Assembly (NCBI RefSeq): GCF_034661295.1
Contig: NZ_CP141062.1
Coordinates: forward strand, 2,604,001 to 2,668,000
Length of the DNA stretch: 64,000 nt
Reading direction: 5' to 3'
Source of the DNA: Faecalibacter sp. LW9
GTDB taxonomy: Bacteria; Bacteroidota; Bacteroidia; Flavobacteriales; Weeksellaceae
The notes under the pieces: generated by a model
Seen by the model: the letters and a program-made list of their open reading frames with translations, nothing else
Told to the model about the DNA's origin: nothing
Database searches by the model: none
Shown: positions 18,303 to 27,513 of the stretch, piece by piece
Position numbering within the stretch: position 1 is the first letter of the stretch
How the letters are laid out: each line of letters opens with the position of its first letter
Translations under genes and position numbers: made by a program

Positions 18303-19840
18303 TTATGCAGCAATTTTCTTTCTTAAGTTGTGTGCTAAAGCCATTAATCCGAATTCTAACTCGGTTTTTTGGATTCCTTTTAACGAAAATCTTCTAAAAT
18401 TGTTGTTGTGTTTCATTTGGGCAAATACAGGCTCTACATCGGCAGAGCGTTGTTTCCTTTTTTGTATTCCCGTTTGACTTGTGAGTAATTCCCTGATTTT
18501 TTCTTTATGTCTTTCAAGGTTATGATTGCGTTCTATACTTCGGTTCCCCTGAGCTTTAAAGCAGACTCCCCGCAGCGGACATCCTTCGCAATTTTGAGCC
18601 TGATAATGCGATAATTGCTGTATATATCCGGCTTGGGTTGTTTTTGTGCTTTCATGGGTTTTGTGCATTTTCTGACCAATCGGACACACATAATAATCTT
18701 CTTCTTGGTTGTAATAAAGGTTTTCTTTGCTAAAGGTTTTGTGTTTTTTTTGGTAATTTTTATCTTGTTCTTTTTCAAAAGTATTGTACTTCACATAAGC
18801 GGTCAGCTCTTCTTTTTCAAGGTAATCGTAGTTTTCTTCGCTCCCATAGCCTGCATCGGCTGTAATGTTTTCTATTTTTTTAAAGATTTCTACCCCATAA
18901 GTTTCTTTAAGATTTTCTAAGTGTGGCTTTAAAGTTTTGGTATCTGTAGGGTTTTGATGTAAAGTGTAATTAATAATGATTTGGTTTTCTGTTGATATTT
19001 GGGCGTTGTAACCAGGTTTTAACTGTCCGTTTTGCATATGATCTTCTTTCATACGCATAAAAGTTGCATCAGGATCTGTTTTGCTGTATGAGTTTCTTTC
19101 GCCTAAAATAGCTTCTTGTTCTTCATATTTGCGAAGATTTTTTTCAAAATTTTGTTTGATGTAACGCAGTTTTGCTTTAGATTTCTTGGAAGCTTTTTCA
19201 TTACCCGATAATTTGGTATCTATCTGTTTAACGGTTTTTTGGATCACTTCCTGACTGATTTCCTTGAACTGAGGCGGTTCGGTATCAGGATCGTCATCAT
19301 TAGATATACTTTGGGCATAATTCCATAAGTCTTCTAACTGAGTAAGCATTTTAGCTTTGTTGGTTTTAATGCTTTTACCCCAAACAAAAGTGTATCTGCC
19401 TGCCTGAGCTTCTATTTTTGTGCCATCGGTATAAATTTGTTTCATTGAAATCAATCCTTCCTCTGCCAGCATCATGACCACTTGTTTAAAGATTTCTTTA
19501 AAACTATCTTTTAATTTATCACTTCTAAATCGGTTAATGGTATTGTGATCCACAGTGCTCATTCCCGTAAGCCACATAAAGTTGATGTTTTCTCTGATAG
19601 CCAACTCTATTTTTCGTGAAGAATAAACATTACTCATATAAGCATAAATCATCACCTTTAATAACATTTTTGGATGATAACCGGATTACCTTCTTTACTG
19701 TAGGCTTTTAATAGTGGTTGGATATTAATGGACTCTACAACTTGATCAACTACCCGAACAGGATGTTTTTCTGAAATTAAGTCGTCAAACGAATAAGGAA
19801 AAAGTGCGGTTTGACGCTGATTGTAATGCTTGAAATTCAT
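18303..19840 (-). pseudogene. IS1182-family transposase interrupted by a frameshift
   Basis: The N-terminal piece (19840-19658, MNFKHYNQRQTALFPYSF...KEGNP) and the rest (stop at 18303, in-frame ...GYHPKMLLKVMIYAYM) are in adjacent frames. One base is missing near 19680, in the CCGGTTAT stretch. Rejoined, it is about 510 residues and contains IYTDGTKIEA, ADAGYGSEENY and DVEPVFAQMKHN as DDE motifs, plus a Cys-rich segment (VCPIGQKM; CEGCPLRGVC) near residues 400-460. A programmed -1 shift at the following CCAAAAATG run is possible but not known for this family. More likely the copy is inactive. Confidence 0.85.
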
Positions 19841-19933
19841 AGAGAAATAGATGGAATTCTTACATTAAATTTACAAAAACTACAGTAAAAATCCAACTAT
19901 ACAAGAACATATATATTCTAAAAAGAAAAAAAA

Positions 19934-19962
19934 GAAGCTGTCTAGTTTTGAGACAGCTTCTT
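19934..19962 (-). terminator. terminator of hemB formed by the right IS end
   Basis: On the minus strand AAGCTGTCT-CAAAACT-AGACAGCTT is followed by a T-rich run, about 30 bp after the hemB stop codon. Confidence 0.65.
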
Positions 19963-19990
19963 TTTTAGTGCTTCGAAAGAAGTGTATATC

Positions 19991-20986
19991 TTAACGATCG
20001 TTCAATAAACGAGCGGCTTCTTTTGCGAAGTATGTTGTTATCAAGTCAGCACCTGCACGTTTCATACACGTTAAAGTTTCTAACATGATTTTATCGTGTT
20101 CAATCCATCCTTTTTCTGCTGCTGCTTTAATCATCGCGTATTCTCCTGAAACTTGATAAACTGAAACAGGAACTTGTAAATTTTCTTTGACCAAACGAAC
20201 AATGTCTAAATAGGCCATTCCTGGTTTAACCATTAAAATATCAGCACCTTCTTCCACGTCAGCAATGGCTTCTCGTAAAGCTTCTTCTGCATTATGAAAA
20301 TCCATTTGATATGTTTTTTTATCTTTCGGAATATCCATCGTATCCACTGGAGCACTGTCTAATGCTTCACGAAATGGTCCGTAAAAAGAAGAAGCATATT
20401 TTGCGGCATAAGACATAATTCCAACGTTATCAAAACCGTTTTCCTCTAATGCATCACGCATCGCACCAATACGTCCATCCATCATATCTGAAGGTGCTAA
20501 AAAGTCAGCTCCAGCTTCGGCATGAGATAAGGACATACGAACTAAGGCATCAACCGTCGCATCATTAATTACACGTCCATTTTCAACGATACCATCATGT
20601 CCGTAAATAGAATATGGATCCAACGCAACATCTGGCATAATAATCATCTCTGGACAAGCATCTTTAATCGCTTTGATTGTATTTTGCATTAATCCATTCG
20701 GATTCCAAGCTTCTTTTCCTGTATTATCTTTTAAACTGTCACTTACTTTACAATATAAGTTCACCGATTTAATTCCTAAGTCCCAAGCTTCTTTAGCTTC
20801 TTTTACCACATTTTCTAACGAATTTCTATAAATTCCTGGCATCGATGGAATCTCAACGCGAACGTCTTTTCCTTCAGCAATAAATAATGGTAAAATAAAA
20901 TCATTCGTTGATAAATGATTTTCACGAATCATACTACGAATAGATTCGTTTTGACGAAGTCTTCTATGTCTATTATGAATGAACAT
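19991..20986 (-). CDS. hemB: porphobilinogen synthase (delta-aminolevulinate dehydratase)
   Basis: 331 residues, the family's usual length. It condenses two 5-aminolevulinate molecules to porphobilinogen in haem biosynthesis. The Schiff-base lysines lie in MSYAAKYASSFYGPFR and ILMVKPGMAYLDI. The metal-site segment reads DVALDPYSIYGHDGI, where zinc-type enzymes have cysteines; this is the magnesium-type, Cys-free site. Other haem-pathway genes in the window (hemW, hemL) are not linked to it. Its terminator is probably the right end of the neighbouring IS. Confidence 0.96.
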   Translation of the reverse strand: MFIHNRHRRLRQNESIRSMIRENHLSTNDFILPLFIAEGKDVRVEIPSMPGIYRNSLENVVKEAKEAWDLGIKSVNLYCKVSDSLKDNTGKEAWNPNGLMQNTIKAIKDACPEMIIMPDVALDPYSIYGHDGIVENGRVINDATVDALVRMSLSHAEAGADFLAPSDMMDGRIGAMRDALEENGFDNVGIMSYAAKYASSFYGPFREALDSAPVDTMDIPKDKKTYQMDFHNAEEALREAIADVEEGADILMVKPGMAYLDIVRLVKENLQVPVSVYQVSGEYAMIKAAAEKGWIEHDKIMLETLTCMKRAGADLITTYFAKEAARLLNDR

Positions 20987-21103
20987 TTTTTTATTCTTAG
21001 ATTTAAGACAAAGTTACTCAATTTCGAATGGAGTTGAGCAATGAATAATATCAATAATATTTATGATTTCATTTACTTTATTGAAAAATCATCTAACCCT
21101 GCA

Positions 21104-21589
21104 TTAAGAAACTAAATCGGCCAATGTTGCCCCAATTGCACTTTGTAAATCTTCAGGTGAAATAACCAATTGCACGCCTTTTTTTCCTGCACTGATGATG
21201 ATCTGTTCTTCTAATGATGCCATTTCTTCAAGATAAGTCGGAAATGGTTTCTTCATGCCAATCGGTGAACATCCCCCTCGAATATATCCCGTCGTCGGCA
21301 ATAAATCTTTCATTGGCAACATCTCACAATTTTTATTTCCAGAGGCCTTCGCGATTTTCTTTAAATCTAAATGAGCATCACTCGGTATTACCGCCACCAA
21401 AAAAGGATCTTTTTGACCTTTCAGTACTAAGGTTTTATAAATCATTTCTGGACGTACACCAATGGCATTGGCAACATCCAAAGCAGTTTGATGTTCTCCC
21501 ACAACTTCATATGTACGTAATTCGAAAGGTATTTTAGCTGCTTCTAAAACTCGGGCAGCATTGGTTTTGGTTATTTTAGTTTTGTCCAT
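21104..21589 (-). CDS. ybaK: Cys-tRNA(Pro)/aminoacyl-tRNA deacylase YbaK
   Basis: 161 residues with the YbaK/EbsC fold: TNAARVLEAAKIPFELRTYEV, then GVRPEMIYKTLVLKG (the catalytic Lys lies in this segment) and GYIRGGCSPIGMKKPFPTY. It hydrolyses Cys mischarged on tRNA(Pro) by prolyl-tRNA synthetase, working in trans. It is monocistronic, divergent from trmD. Confidence 0.92.
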   Translation of the reverse strand: MDKTKITKTNAARVLEAAKIPFELRTYEVVGEHQTALDVANAIGVRPEMIYKTLVLKGQKDPFLVAVIPSDAHLDLKKIAKASGNKNCEMLPMKDLLPTTGYIRGGCSPIGMKKPFPTYLEEMASLEEQIIISAGKKGVQLVISPEDLQSAIGATLADLVS

Positions 21590-21644
21590 TCAGGTATAGA
21601 TTTGAAAACAACTGTTGAATCTCGTTACAAATTTATGAAGTGAA

Positions 21645-21676
21645 TTTGTGAAACAAAAGATTAAAAAATATCTTTG
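21645..21676 (+). promoter_or_regulatory. promoter of trmD, nearly leaderless
   Basis: TTTG at 21645-21648, a 20-bp spacer, TATCTTTG at 21669-21676, and the trmD ATG only 4 bp later. The transcript would have practically no 5' leader, which also rules out the longer frame opening at 21648. Confidence 0.65.
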
Positions 21677-21680
21677 CACC

Positions 21681-22361
21681 ATGCGAATAGATATTATCAC
21701 GGTTTTACCTGAATTATTAATAAGTCCTTTCTCGGCTTCGATCATGAAGCGCGCACAAGATAAAGGTTTAGTTGAAATTCATGTACATGATTTAAGAGAA
21801 TACGGAAAAGGAAAATACCGTCACGTGGATGATTACCCTTATGGAGGTACTTCTGGAATGGTCATCATGTGTGAGCCTTTAGATCAAATGATTTCTAAAT
21901 TAAAAGAAGAAAATGATTACGCCGAAATCATTTATTTAACACCTGATGGAGAAACCTTAAACCAAGCCATGGTCAATGATTTATCGTTAGGGGGCAACTT
22001 AATGATGATTTGTGGACATTACAAGGGAATTGACCAACGTATTCGCGACATGCACGTAACGAAAGAAGTATCCATTGGCGATTATGTCCTTTCGGGAGGT
22101 GAATTTGGAGCCATTATTTTAGCCGATGCTATTATTCGTTTAATTCCAGGGGTCATTGGAGATGAAACATCAGCATTATCCGATTCATTTCAAGACAATT
22201 TATTAGCACCTCCTGTTTATACACGACCATCCGATTATAAAGGACACAAAGTACCCGAAGTACTATTATCGGGAAACTTTCCGAAAATTGAAGAATGGTT
22301 ACACGATCAAGCCGTAGAACGCACCAAAGCAAGACGTCCCGATTTATTAAAAAAGAAATAA
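21681..22361 (+). CDS. trmD: tRNA (guanine37-N1)-methyltransferase
   Basis: 226 residues from the ATG at 21681 ([13 protein letters not shown]). It is a SPOUT methyltransferase with the trefoil-knot segment [28 protein letters not shown] and the HYKGIDQR motif. It makes m1G37 next to the anticodon using S-adenosylmethionine and prevents +1 frameshifting. In many bacteria trmD sits with rpsP-rimM-rplS; here it is alone. Confidence 0.96.
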   Translation: MRIDIITVLPELLISPFSASIMKRAQDKGLVEIHVHDLREYGKGKYRHVDDYPYGGTSGMVIMCEPLDQMISKLKEENDYAEIIYLTPDGETLNQAMVNDLSLGGNLMMICGHYKGIDQRIRDMHVTKEVSIGDYVLSGGEFGAIILADAIIRLIPGVIGDETSALSDSFQDNLLAPPVYTRPSDYKGHKVPEVLLSGNFPKIEEWLHDQAVERTKARRPDLLKKK

Positions 22362-22366
22362 AAGAC

Positions 22367-22394
22367 AAAGCTCCCAAAGTGGGAGCTTTTTTTT
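22367..22394 (+). terminator. intrinsic terminator of trmD
   Basis: AAAGCTCCC-AAAGT-GGGAGCTTT followed by T5, a few bases after the stop codon. Confidence 0.9.
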
Positions 22395-22418
22395 ATCTTA
22401 GAACCAATCCATTCCAAT

Positions 22419-23069
22419 ATGAAAGCAATTGTTATTGGCGCTACAGGTGCCACCGGAAAATATCTGGTCCAAGAATTAATCCATGATCATCAATTTGAGG
22501 AAGTGACGGTCTTTGTAAGACGTACATCCTTTGCACCTCATCCACAATTAAAGGAAGTGGTGGTCGATTTCAATCAATTAGAAAAGTATAAAGCATCCGT
22601 TTCTACTGATGTTGCGTTTTCATGTTTAGGCACAACTTTAAAAGATGCAGGATCGAAACAGGCACAATGGAAAGTGGATTATGAGTATCAATACGAATTC
22701 GCAAAGCTTTGTGCAGCTCAAAATATCAAAACATTTGTGCTGTTATCTGCTGTGGGAGCCTCTCCTACTTCATCCCTATTCTACAGTCGTATGAAAGGTG
22801 AATTGGAGGTCGCGATTCAACCATTCAATTTTGAAAAGTTATTAATTTTTAGACCAGCCAGTTTAAAACGTCCGCAATCCAATCGTCTCGGCGAAAAGGT
22901 CATGACGGCACTTGTAGGTGGTTTAAATGCAGTGGGCTTATTTAAAAATTACCACGTGATTCACGTCAACGATTTGGCAAAAGCTTTAATCAATGGTGCA
23001 AAAAAATACGATAAGGGAACGCATTTTATAGAAGTTAAAACGATTTTAAAATTATTCCATGAAATATAA
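22419..23069 (+). CDS. NAD(P)-binding atypical SDR oxidoreductase (HTATIP2-like)
   Basis: 216 residues. The N-terminal Rossmann motif GATGATGKYLVQEL is followed by FVRR (NADP-type strand end), DVAFSCLGTTLKDAGSK and FVLLSAVGASPTSSLFYSRMKGELE, the pattern of the small NmrA/HTATIP2-like atypical SDR group. Substrate unknown. Its last 11 bp overlap the start of the DUF4846 lipoprotein gene, so the two are translationally coupled. Confidence 0.85.
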   Translation: MKAIVIGATGATGKYLVQELIHDHQFEEVTVFVRRTSFAPHPQLKEVVVDFNQLEKYKASVSTDVAFSCLGTTLKDAGSKQAQWKVDYEYQYEFAKLCAAQNIKTFVLLSAVGASPTSSLFYSRMKGELEVAIQPFNFEKLLIFRPASLKRPQSNRLGEKVMTALVGGLNAVGLFKNYHVIHVNDLAKALINGAKKYDKGTHFIEVKTILKLFHEI

Positions 23070-23871
23070 AATAATCCTTATTCTACCTTTCCTTTTCTTT
23101 GCATGTCATCAATCGTCATCATCAGAAACAAAAAAAGATTCGGATATCGAAGAACCTAATAATGTAGAAGCCCTGTTTATCGAACCGAATTCCAATACCA
23201 TTTTGGAATGCTTTAAACCCGAAAAAGGTTTTGAACGTGAAAATTATACGGATACAGAATTTGGCCATTTTCTTCAACAGTTACCTTTAAAAGCTGTAGA
23301 GGAAAAGGTTCGTTATTTTGATGGCAACATTAAAGATAAACCTGATGTGTACAACAGTGTAATCAATTTGCCGATTGGAACCAAAGATTTACATCAATGT
23401 GCCGATGCCACTATGCGATTACGTGCCGATTATCTATACCAACAAAAGAGATATAATGACATCGCGTTTAACTTTGCGTCAGATGGTCTACCTCGAGATT
23501 ACGTCAGTTATGCCAACGGGGATAATTCTCCCGAAAAATATTGGAGTTATTTAGAGTATATTTTTAGTTACGCCAATACAGCTTCTTTAAAAGCACAATT
23601 ACGAACGATTCATTACACCGAAGTAAAAATTGGAGATCTATTGATTCAAAAGGGAAATCCTTATGGCCATGCTGTTATGGTTGTGGATCTCATTACGGAT
23701 GGATCCAATAAAAAAGTATTGTTGGCTCAAAGTTATATGCCGGCACAGGAGCTCCAAATTTTAATCAATCCCATGAGTTCCAATGGTTCACCTTGGTATG
23801 AAGTGAATGCTGGAGATATCATTACGCCTGAATGGCATTTTACCAACGAAGATTGGAAAACTTGGGAGTAA
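23059..23871 (+). CDS. DUF4846 lipoprotein
   Basis: 270 residues starting with a lipoprotein signal (MKYKIILILPFLFFAC). The body matches the uncharacterised DUF4846 family: GHFLQQLPLKA near the start, DLHQCADATMRLRADYLY, IAFNFASDGLP, and a C-terminal GNPYGHAVMVVDLI...LLAQSYMPAQE segment. The last part resembles a small Cys-free cap fold, but the function is unknown. It overlaps the upstream SDR gene by 11 bp. Confidence 0.85.
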   Translation: MKYKIILILPFLFFACHQSSSSETKKDSDIEEPNNVEALFIEPNSNTILECFKPEKGFERENYTDTEFGHFLQQLPLKAVEEKVRYFDGNIKDKPDVYNSVINLPIGTKDLHQCADATMRLRADYLYQQKRYNDIAFNFASDGLPRDYVSYANGDNSPEKYWSYLEYIFSYANTASLKAQLRTIHYTEVKIGDLLIQKGNPYGHAVMVVDLITDGSNKKVLLAQSYMPAQELQILINPMSSNGSPWYEVNAGDIITPEWHFTNEDWKTWE

Positions 23872-23913
23872 ATTTGTATTTTAAACCTTAATTTTGCCAA
23901 AATTTGTACATGC

Positions 23914-26900
23914 ATGAATCCACAAGAAGGAACGCGATATTTAGAAGAAGTTTTAGCCATACAGCAATCCAATAAACCCATTGTTTCTAAGTATTTAGAC
24001 TTGAAACGCGTGATTGAAAATTTAGCCTTTGAACTTACCAAAAACGAAGCGCTTCAATTCTCCAATCTGTTTTCTAAACTATCATTCATTTGTAATACTT
24101 ACAAGGTATCCACAAAGATTCATGCCTTTCGTGCGACAGCGAAAAAAGTTGAAAATCATCGTTATCAACCAGAAGAACTCGAATATTATACCCACTTAAA
24201 ATATGTAGCGGAGTTTATTGCTTCCCTATATGGAGTCTTGACTCCAGCCGAATTGATGTATTTCTTTCCGGCCAAAGACTATTATTCGAATAAGTTCATC
24301 ATCAAAGAACGCATTAAAAAAATGCGTGTACAAATCATTGAAATCAAAACCGATTGTTTGATTTGTGATTATGAAGAGGTGGAAGACGGTGAGCCTATTC
24401 TTGTACAAATTGATGAAGATGGGATCAACGAAAAATTTAAATCCGTTAAAAACTTTTGGGTTGGTGCACAATTGAATTTGATTCACGTCACAGTAGACGA
24501 AGAAAGCATTTATCATCCACGTTTTATCATTCTAGAGCCGGATTATTTAATCAATATTTCCTCGATTGCCGAGTGTTTCCAAGATTATGGAACTTCTCCT
24601 CTACACTATTTAAAAAGTAAATTCGAAGCCGTAGCCAATACCAAACCCATTCGATTAGGAAATTTTGCCAATCAAGTCGTTGATCATTTTACGACAGAAG
24701 GAACGGATAAAGTGGATTTTAATACCATTTTTACAGAGGATTTTAAATCCAATCCATTAGAATTTACAACGTGTCAAGATTTACAAGATCCTCAAAAATT
24801 CAAAGAATATCATCAAGAAGCCAAAGGACATTTTGATCGTTTAAAACGTACGATTGAAGAAGATTTTAAAACCTATGATATTTCGTTGGATCGTGCTTTA
24901 CTTGAACCGTCGTTCTTATGTGAACAATATGGAATTCAAGGACGTTTGGATATTTTGGATTTAACCGATGATCGAAAATATAAAATTATCGAGCTTAAAT
25001 CCGGAAGTGCTCCTTATCCGGACGATGGAAAGAAAATCAAAGAAAACCACGCCGTTCAGCTGTTTTTGTATTATCAAATCATTGGCGTTTTAGCCGATTT
25101 AGAGTTCAAAGAAATGGCCAACAATACGGAAGGATATATCATGTATTCAAAAGTATACCAAGGTAATCTTCGTTACGATAAACCTAACCTTTCGCGTGTG
25201 CAAACGATATTAGATTTACGCAATCAAATCATCGTACAAGAACATTTGTTGACCATGGATGATGTACAACAAACTGAAAGTTTGATGAACCATATCAATC
25301 CGGGTAATTTAATCTCGAAACGCAACATCAATCAAAAGTTCAGAGAAATTCTGGAACAACAAATCAGTGGTTTTCAATACCCCATCAAAACCAGTACACC
25401 GTTAGAAAAAGCATACTTTTTCTCGTTTACCAATTTTATTGCGAAAGAGCAATATTTGGCACAATTAGGATTAGGACAATCCACTTCAAACAATGGATTA
25501 GCCAGTTTATGGCTGAACAATTTCGACCAAAAAAATAACAATTTTGAAATCATTTATGATCTTCAAATCATTGATAATGCGATTCATTTAGAAAAGAAAC
25601 AAATCGTATTACGCCGTACCAATCCGAAGAATGATTTTATTTCCATTCGCGAAGGAGATATTTGTGTATTATACCCCCGAAATAACCATCAGGATACGGT
25701 TTTAACGAATCAAATTTTTAAATGTACGATTCAATCCATTACCCGTGAAACCATTGTATTACAATTTAGACATAAACAACCCAATACCAATTTCTTTGAT
25801 CAATTAGGACCAGACAGTAAATGGGCTTTAGAGCGCGATTTTATGGACAATTCGTTTACGTCCATGTATCAAAACATATACGCTTTTATTAAAAGTAAAA
25901 AGGAAACAAAAGAAGTTTTACTGAATCAAAGAGCTCCAGAAATATTATTTGAATCCAATTACCACAAAGATTATTTATCGACTGAACAAAATCGAATCTT
26001 ACGCAAAGCCTTATCGGCACGTGATTATTTCTTATTGAATGGACCTCCCGGTACAGGGAAAACGTCCATCATCATTCACGAATTGGTCAAAGAAATGTAC
26101 GCCAATACCACAAAGGATATTTTACTGTTGGCGTATACCAATCGTGCGGTAGATGAATTATGCGAAAGCATTTCAACAGCCATTCCAGACGATGTAGAAC
26201 ATCAATTTATCCGCATTGGGAGCGAATTGAGTTGTGCCCCCGAACATCAACACAATATCTTAAATGTGATTATTCGAGAAAAAGCGCGTGAATTAGAAGC
26301 TAAAGGTGAAAAATTCAGTCGCGCAACCATCGACTTAATCATCAGAAGCCAACGTGTTTTTGTTTCAACGGTAGCCTCTATTTCCAATAAAGCGGATATT
26401 CTAAAACTAAAGCAATTTGATACCATTATCATTGATGAAGCTTCTCAGATTTTAGAACCTCAAATCATTGGGATTTTACCTCAAGCCAAACGTTTTATTA
26501 TGATTGGGGATCACAAACAATTACCAGCCATTGTTTTACAATCACCAGAATTGGCGAAAACCAATCATCCTTTATTGGAAGAAATAGGACTGAATAACCG
26601 TAAGAATTCTTTATTCGAACGATTATATACCTTTTGTGAACAAAACAATTACCAACATGCCTACGATCAATTAACGTATCAAGGACGTATGCATTTTGAA
26701 ATTGCAGATTTTCCAAATCAGCATTTTTATGGAGGAAAGTTAAATGTAGCCTATGATTTATCCCATTTACAAAATGAAGCCAAAGAGAGTTTAGCCCGTC
26801 AACGCGCGACACTCAATTTAAAAGCATTTGAAGAAAATAATCCTTTACAACAAATTCTTTCTACAAAACGCTTTGCTTTTTTACGTGTGGAAGAAAATCC

Positions 26901-27366
26901 CTATTTACCTTCGACAAATGTTCAAGAAGCTGATTTAGTAGTCGAAATGGTCAAAGAAATTATTCGATTATACAATTTCAATTCAAAACCATTTGCAGCA
27001 CAAAAAACCATTGGAATCATTGCTCCGTTCAGAAATCAAATTGCGTTGATCAAGCAAAAATTGGAATTGGCTGGGATCAAAGATTTTGATCGCATTACAG
27101 TAGACACCGTTGAACGATACCAAGGAAGTCAACGGGACATTATCATCTATAGCTTTGCGGTTACCCATTACCATCAATTGAATGCTTTGATTAATATGAA
27201 CGATGAAGGAACGGTGGATCGAAAGCTTAATGTAGCATTAACGCGTGCGAAAGAACAATTATTTTTAATCGGAAATGACCAAATTTTAAAAGAAAACAGT
27301 ATTCTTAAAGCATTATGTGACTATTTAGAAGAAAAGAATAGTTTTAAAGAAATAGGTTTAAGTTAG
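23914..27366 (+). CDS. Dna2-like nuclease-helicase (PD-(D/E)XK plus SF1B helicase)
   Basis: 1,150 residues. A Cas4/Dna2-type PD-(D/E)XK nuclease lies near residues 320-400, with Asp346 in GRLDIL and Glu360/Lys362 in IELKSG, then a downstream Gln/Tyr helix (AVQLFLYYQ). A superfamily 1B helicase fills the C-terminal half: Walker A GPPGTGKTS at ~710, Walker B IIDEAS near 841, GDHKQLPA, YQGSQRDIII and VALTRAKEQL. Related proteins trim and unwind DNA ends. The four cysteines that bind a 4Fe-4S cluster in Dna2/Cas4/AddB are not present as a CxxC cluster after the nuclease. It may process 5' flaps or double-strand breaks; this is inferred. Single gene. Confidence 0.85.
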   Translation: MNPQEGTRYLEEVLAIQQSNKPIVSKYLDLKRVIENLAFELTKNEALQFSNLFSKLSFICNTYKVSTKIHAFRATAKKVENHRYQPEELEYYTHLKYVAEFIASLYGVLTPAELMYFFPAKDYYSNKFIIKERIKKMRVQIIEIKTDCLICDYEEVEDGEPILVQIDEDGINEKFKSVKNFWVGAQLNLIHVTVDEESIYHPRFIILEPDYLINISSIAECFQDYGTSPLHYLKSKFEAVANTKPIRLGNFANQVVDHFTTEGTDKVDFNTIFTEDFKSNPLEFTTCQDLQDPQKFKEYHQEAKGHFDRLKRTIEEDFKTYDISLDRALLEPSFLCEQYGIQGRLDILDLTDDRKYKIIELKSGSAPYPDDGKKIKENHAVQLFLYYQIIGVLADLEFKEMANNTEGYIMYSKVYQGNLRYDKPNLSRVQTILDLRNQIIVQEHLLTMDDVQQTESLMNHINPGNLISKRNINQKFREILEQQISGFQYPIKTSTPLEKAYFFSFTNFIAKEQYLAQLGLGQSTSNNGLASLWLNNFDQKNNNFEIIYDLQIIDNAIHLEKKQIVLRRTNPKNDFISIREGDICVLYPRNNHQDTVLTNQIFKCTIQSITRETIVLQFRHKQPNTNFFDQLGPDSKWALERDFMDNSFTSMYQNIYAFIKSKKETKEVLLNQRAPEILFESNYHKDYLSTEQNRILRKALSARDYFLLNGPPGTGKTSIIIHELVKEMYANTTKDILLLAYTNRAVDELCESISTAIPDDVEHQFIRIGSELSCAPEHQHNILNVIIREKARELEAKGEKFSRATIDLIIRSQRVFVSTVASISNKADILKLKQFDTIIIDEASQILEPQIIGILPQAKRFIMIGDHKQLPAIVLQSPELAKTNHPLLEEIGLNNRKNSLFERLYTFCEQNNYQHAYDQLTYQGRMHFEIADFPNQHFYGGKLNVAYDLSHLQNEAKESLARQRATLNLKAFEENNPLQQILSTKRFAFLRVEENPYLPSTNVQEADLVVEMVKEIIRLYNFNSKPFAAQKTIGIIAPFRNQIALIKQKLELAGIKDFDRITVDTVERYQGSQRDIIIYSFAVTHYHQLNALINMNDEGTVDRKLNVALTRAKEQLFLIGNDQILKENSILKALCDYLEEKNSFKEIGLS

Positions 27367-27483
27367 TTGTGACAAATTTAGTCATGAACATCGAAATTAA
27401 AATACCTAAAAATAAGTATTTTAATATGGAAAATATTTTTCAATTCTCCCCTCTTTTGATTTCTTTAATCAATAGACTTAATG

Positions 27484-27491
27484 TAAATTTG
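27484..27491 (+). promoter_or_regulatory. -7 box of hemL
   Basis: TAAATTTG at 27484-27491, 22 bp before the hemL ATG. A TTTTG lies about 25 bp upstream, somewhat farther than the usual spacing. Confidence 0.5.
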
Positions 27492-27513
27492 CCTAGCTAT
27501 ATATAGAGAAATT

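Larger units (their letters stand above)
18210..19960. mobile_element. IS1182-family insertion sequence (copy 2, different member)
   Basis: The ends are imperfect inverted repeats: GAAGCCGTCTCAA at 18210 and, complemented, GAAGCTGTCTCAA at 19960, giving about 1,751 bp. Both ends also form terminator-like hairpins. The transposase reads on the minus strand and is frameshifted. The element sits between the convergent porW and hemB genes, 8 bp from one stop and 30 bp from the other. It differs from the first IS in sequence and length, so the two arrived separately. Confidence 0.78.

Noticed and set aside
18533-18920. Short frames on both strands within the second IS
   Set aside because: Frame shadows of the transposase; not separate genes.
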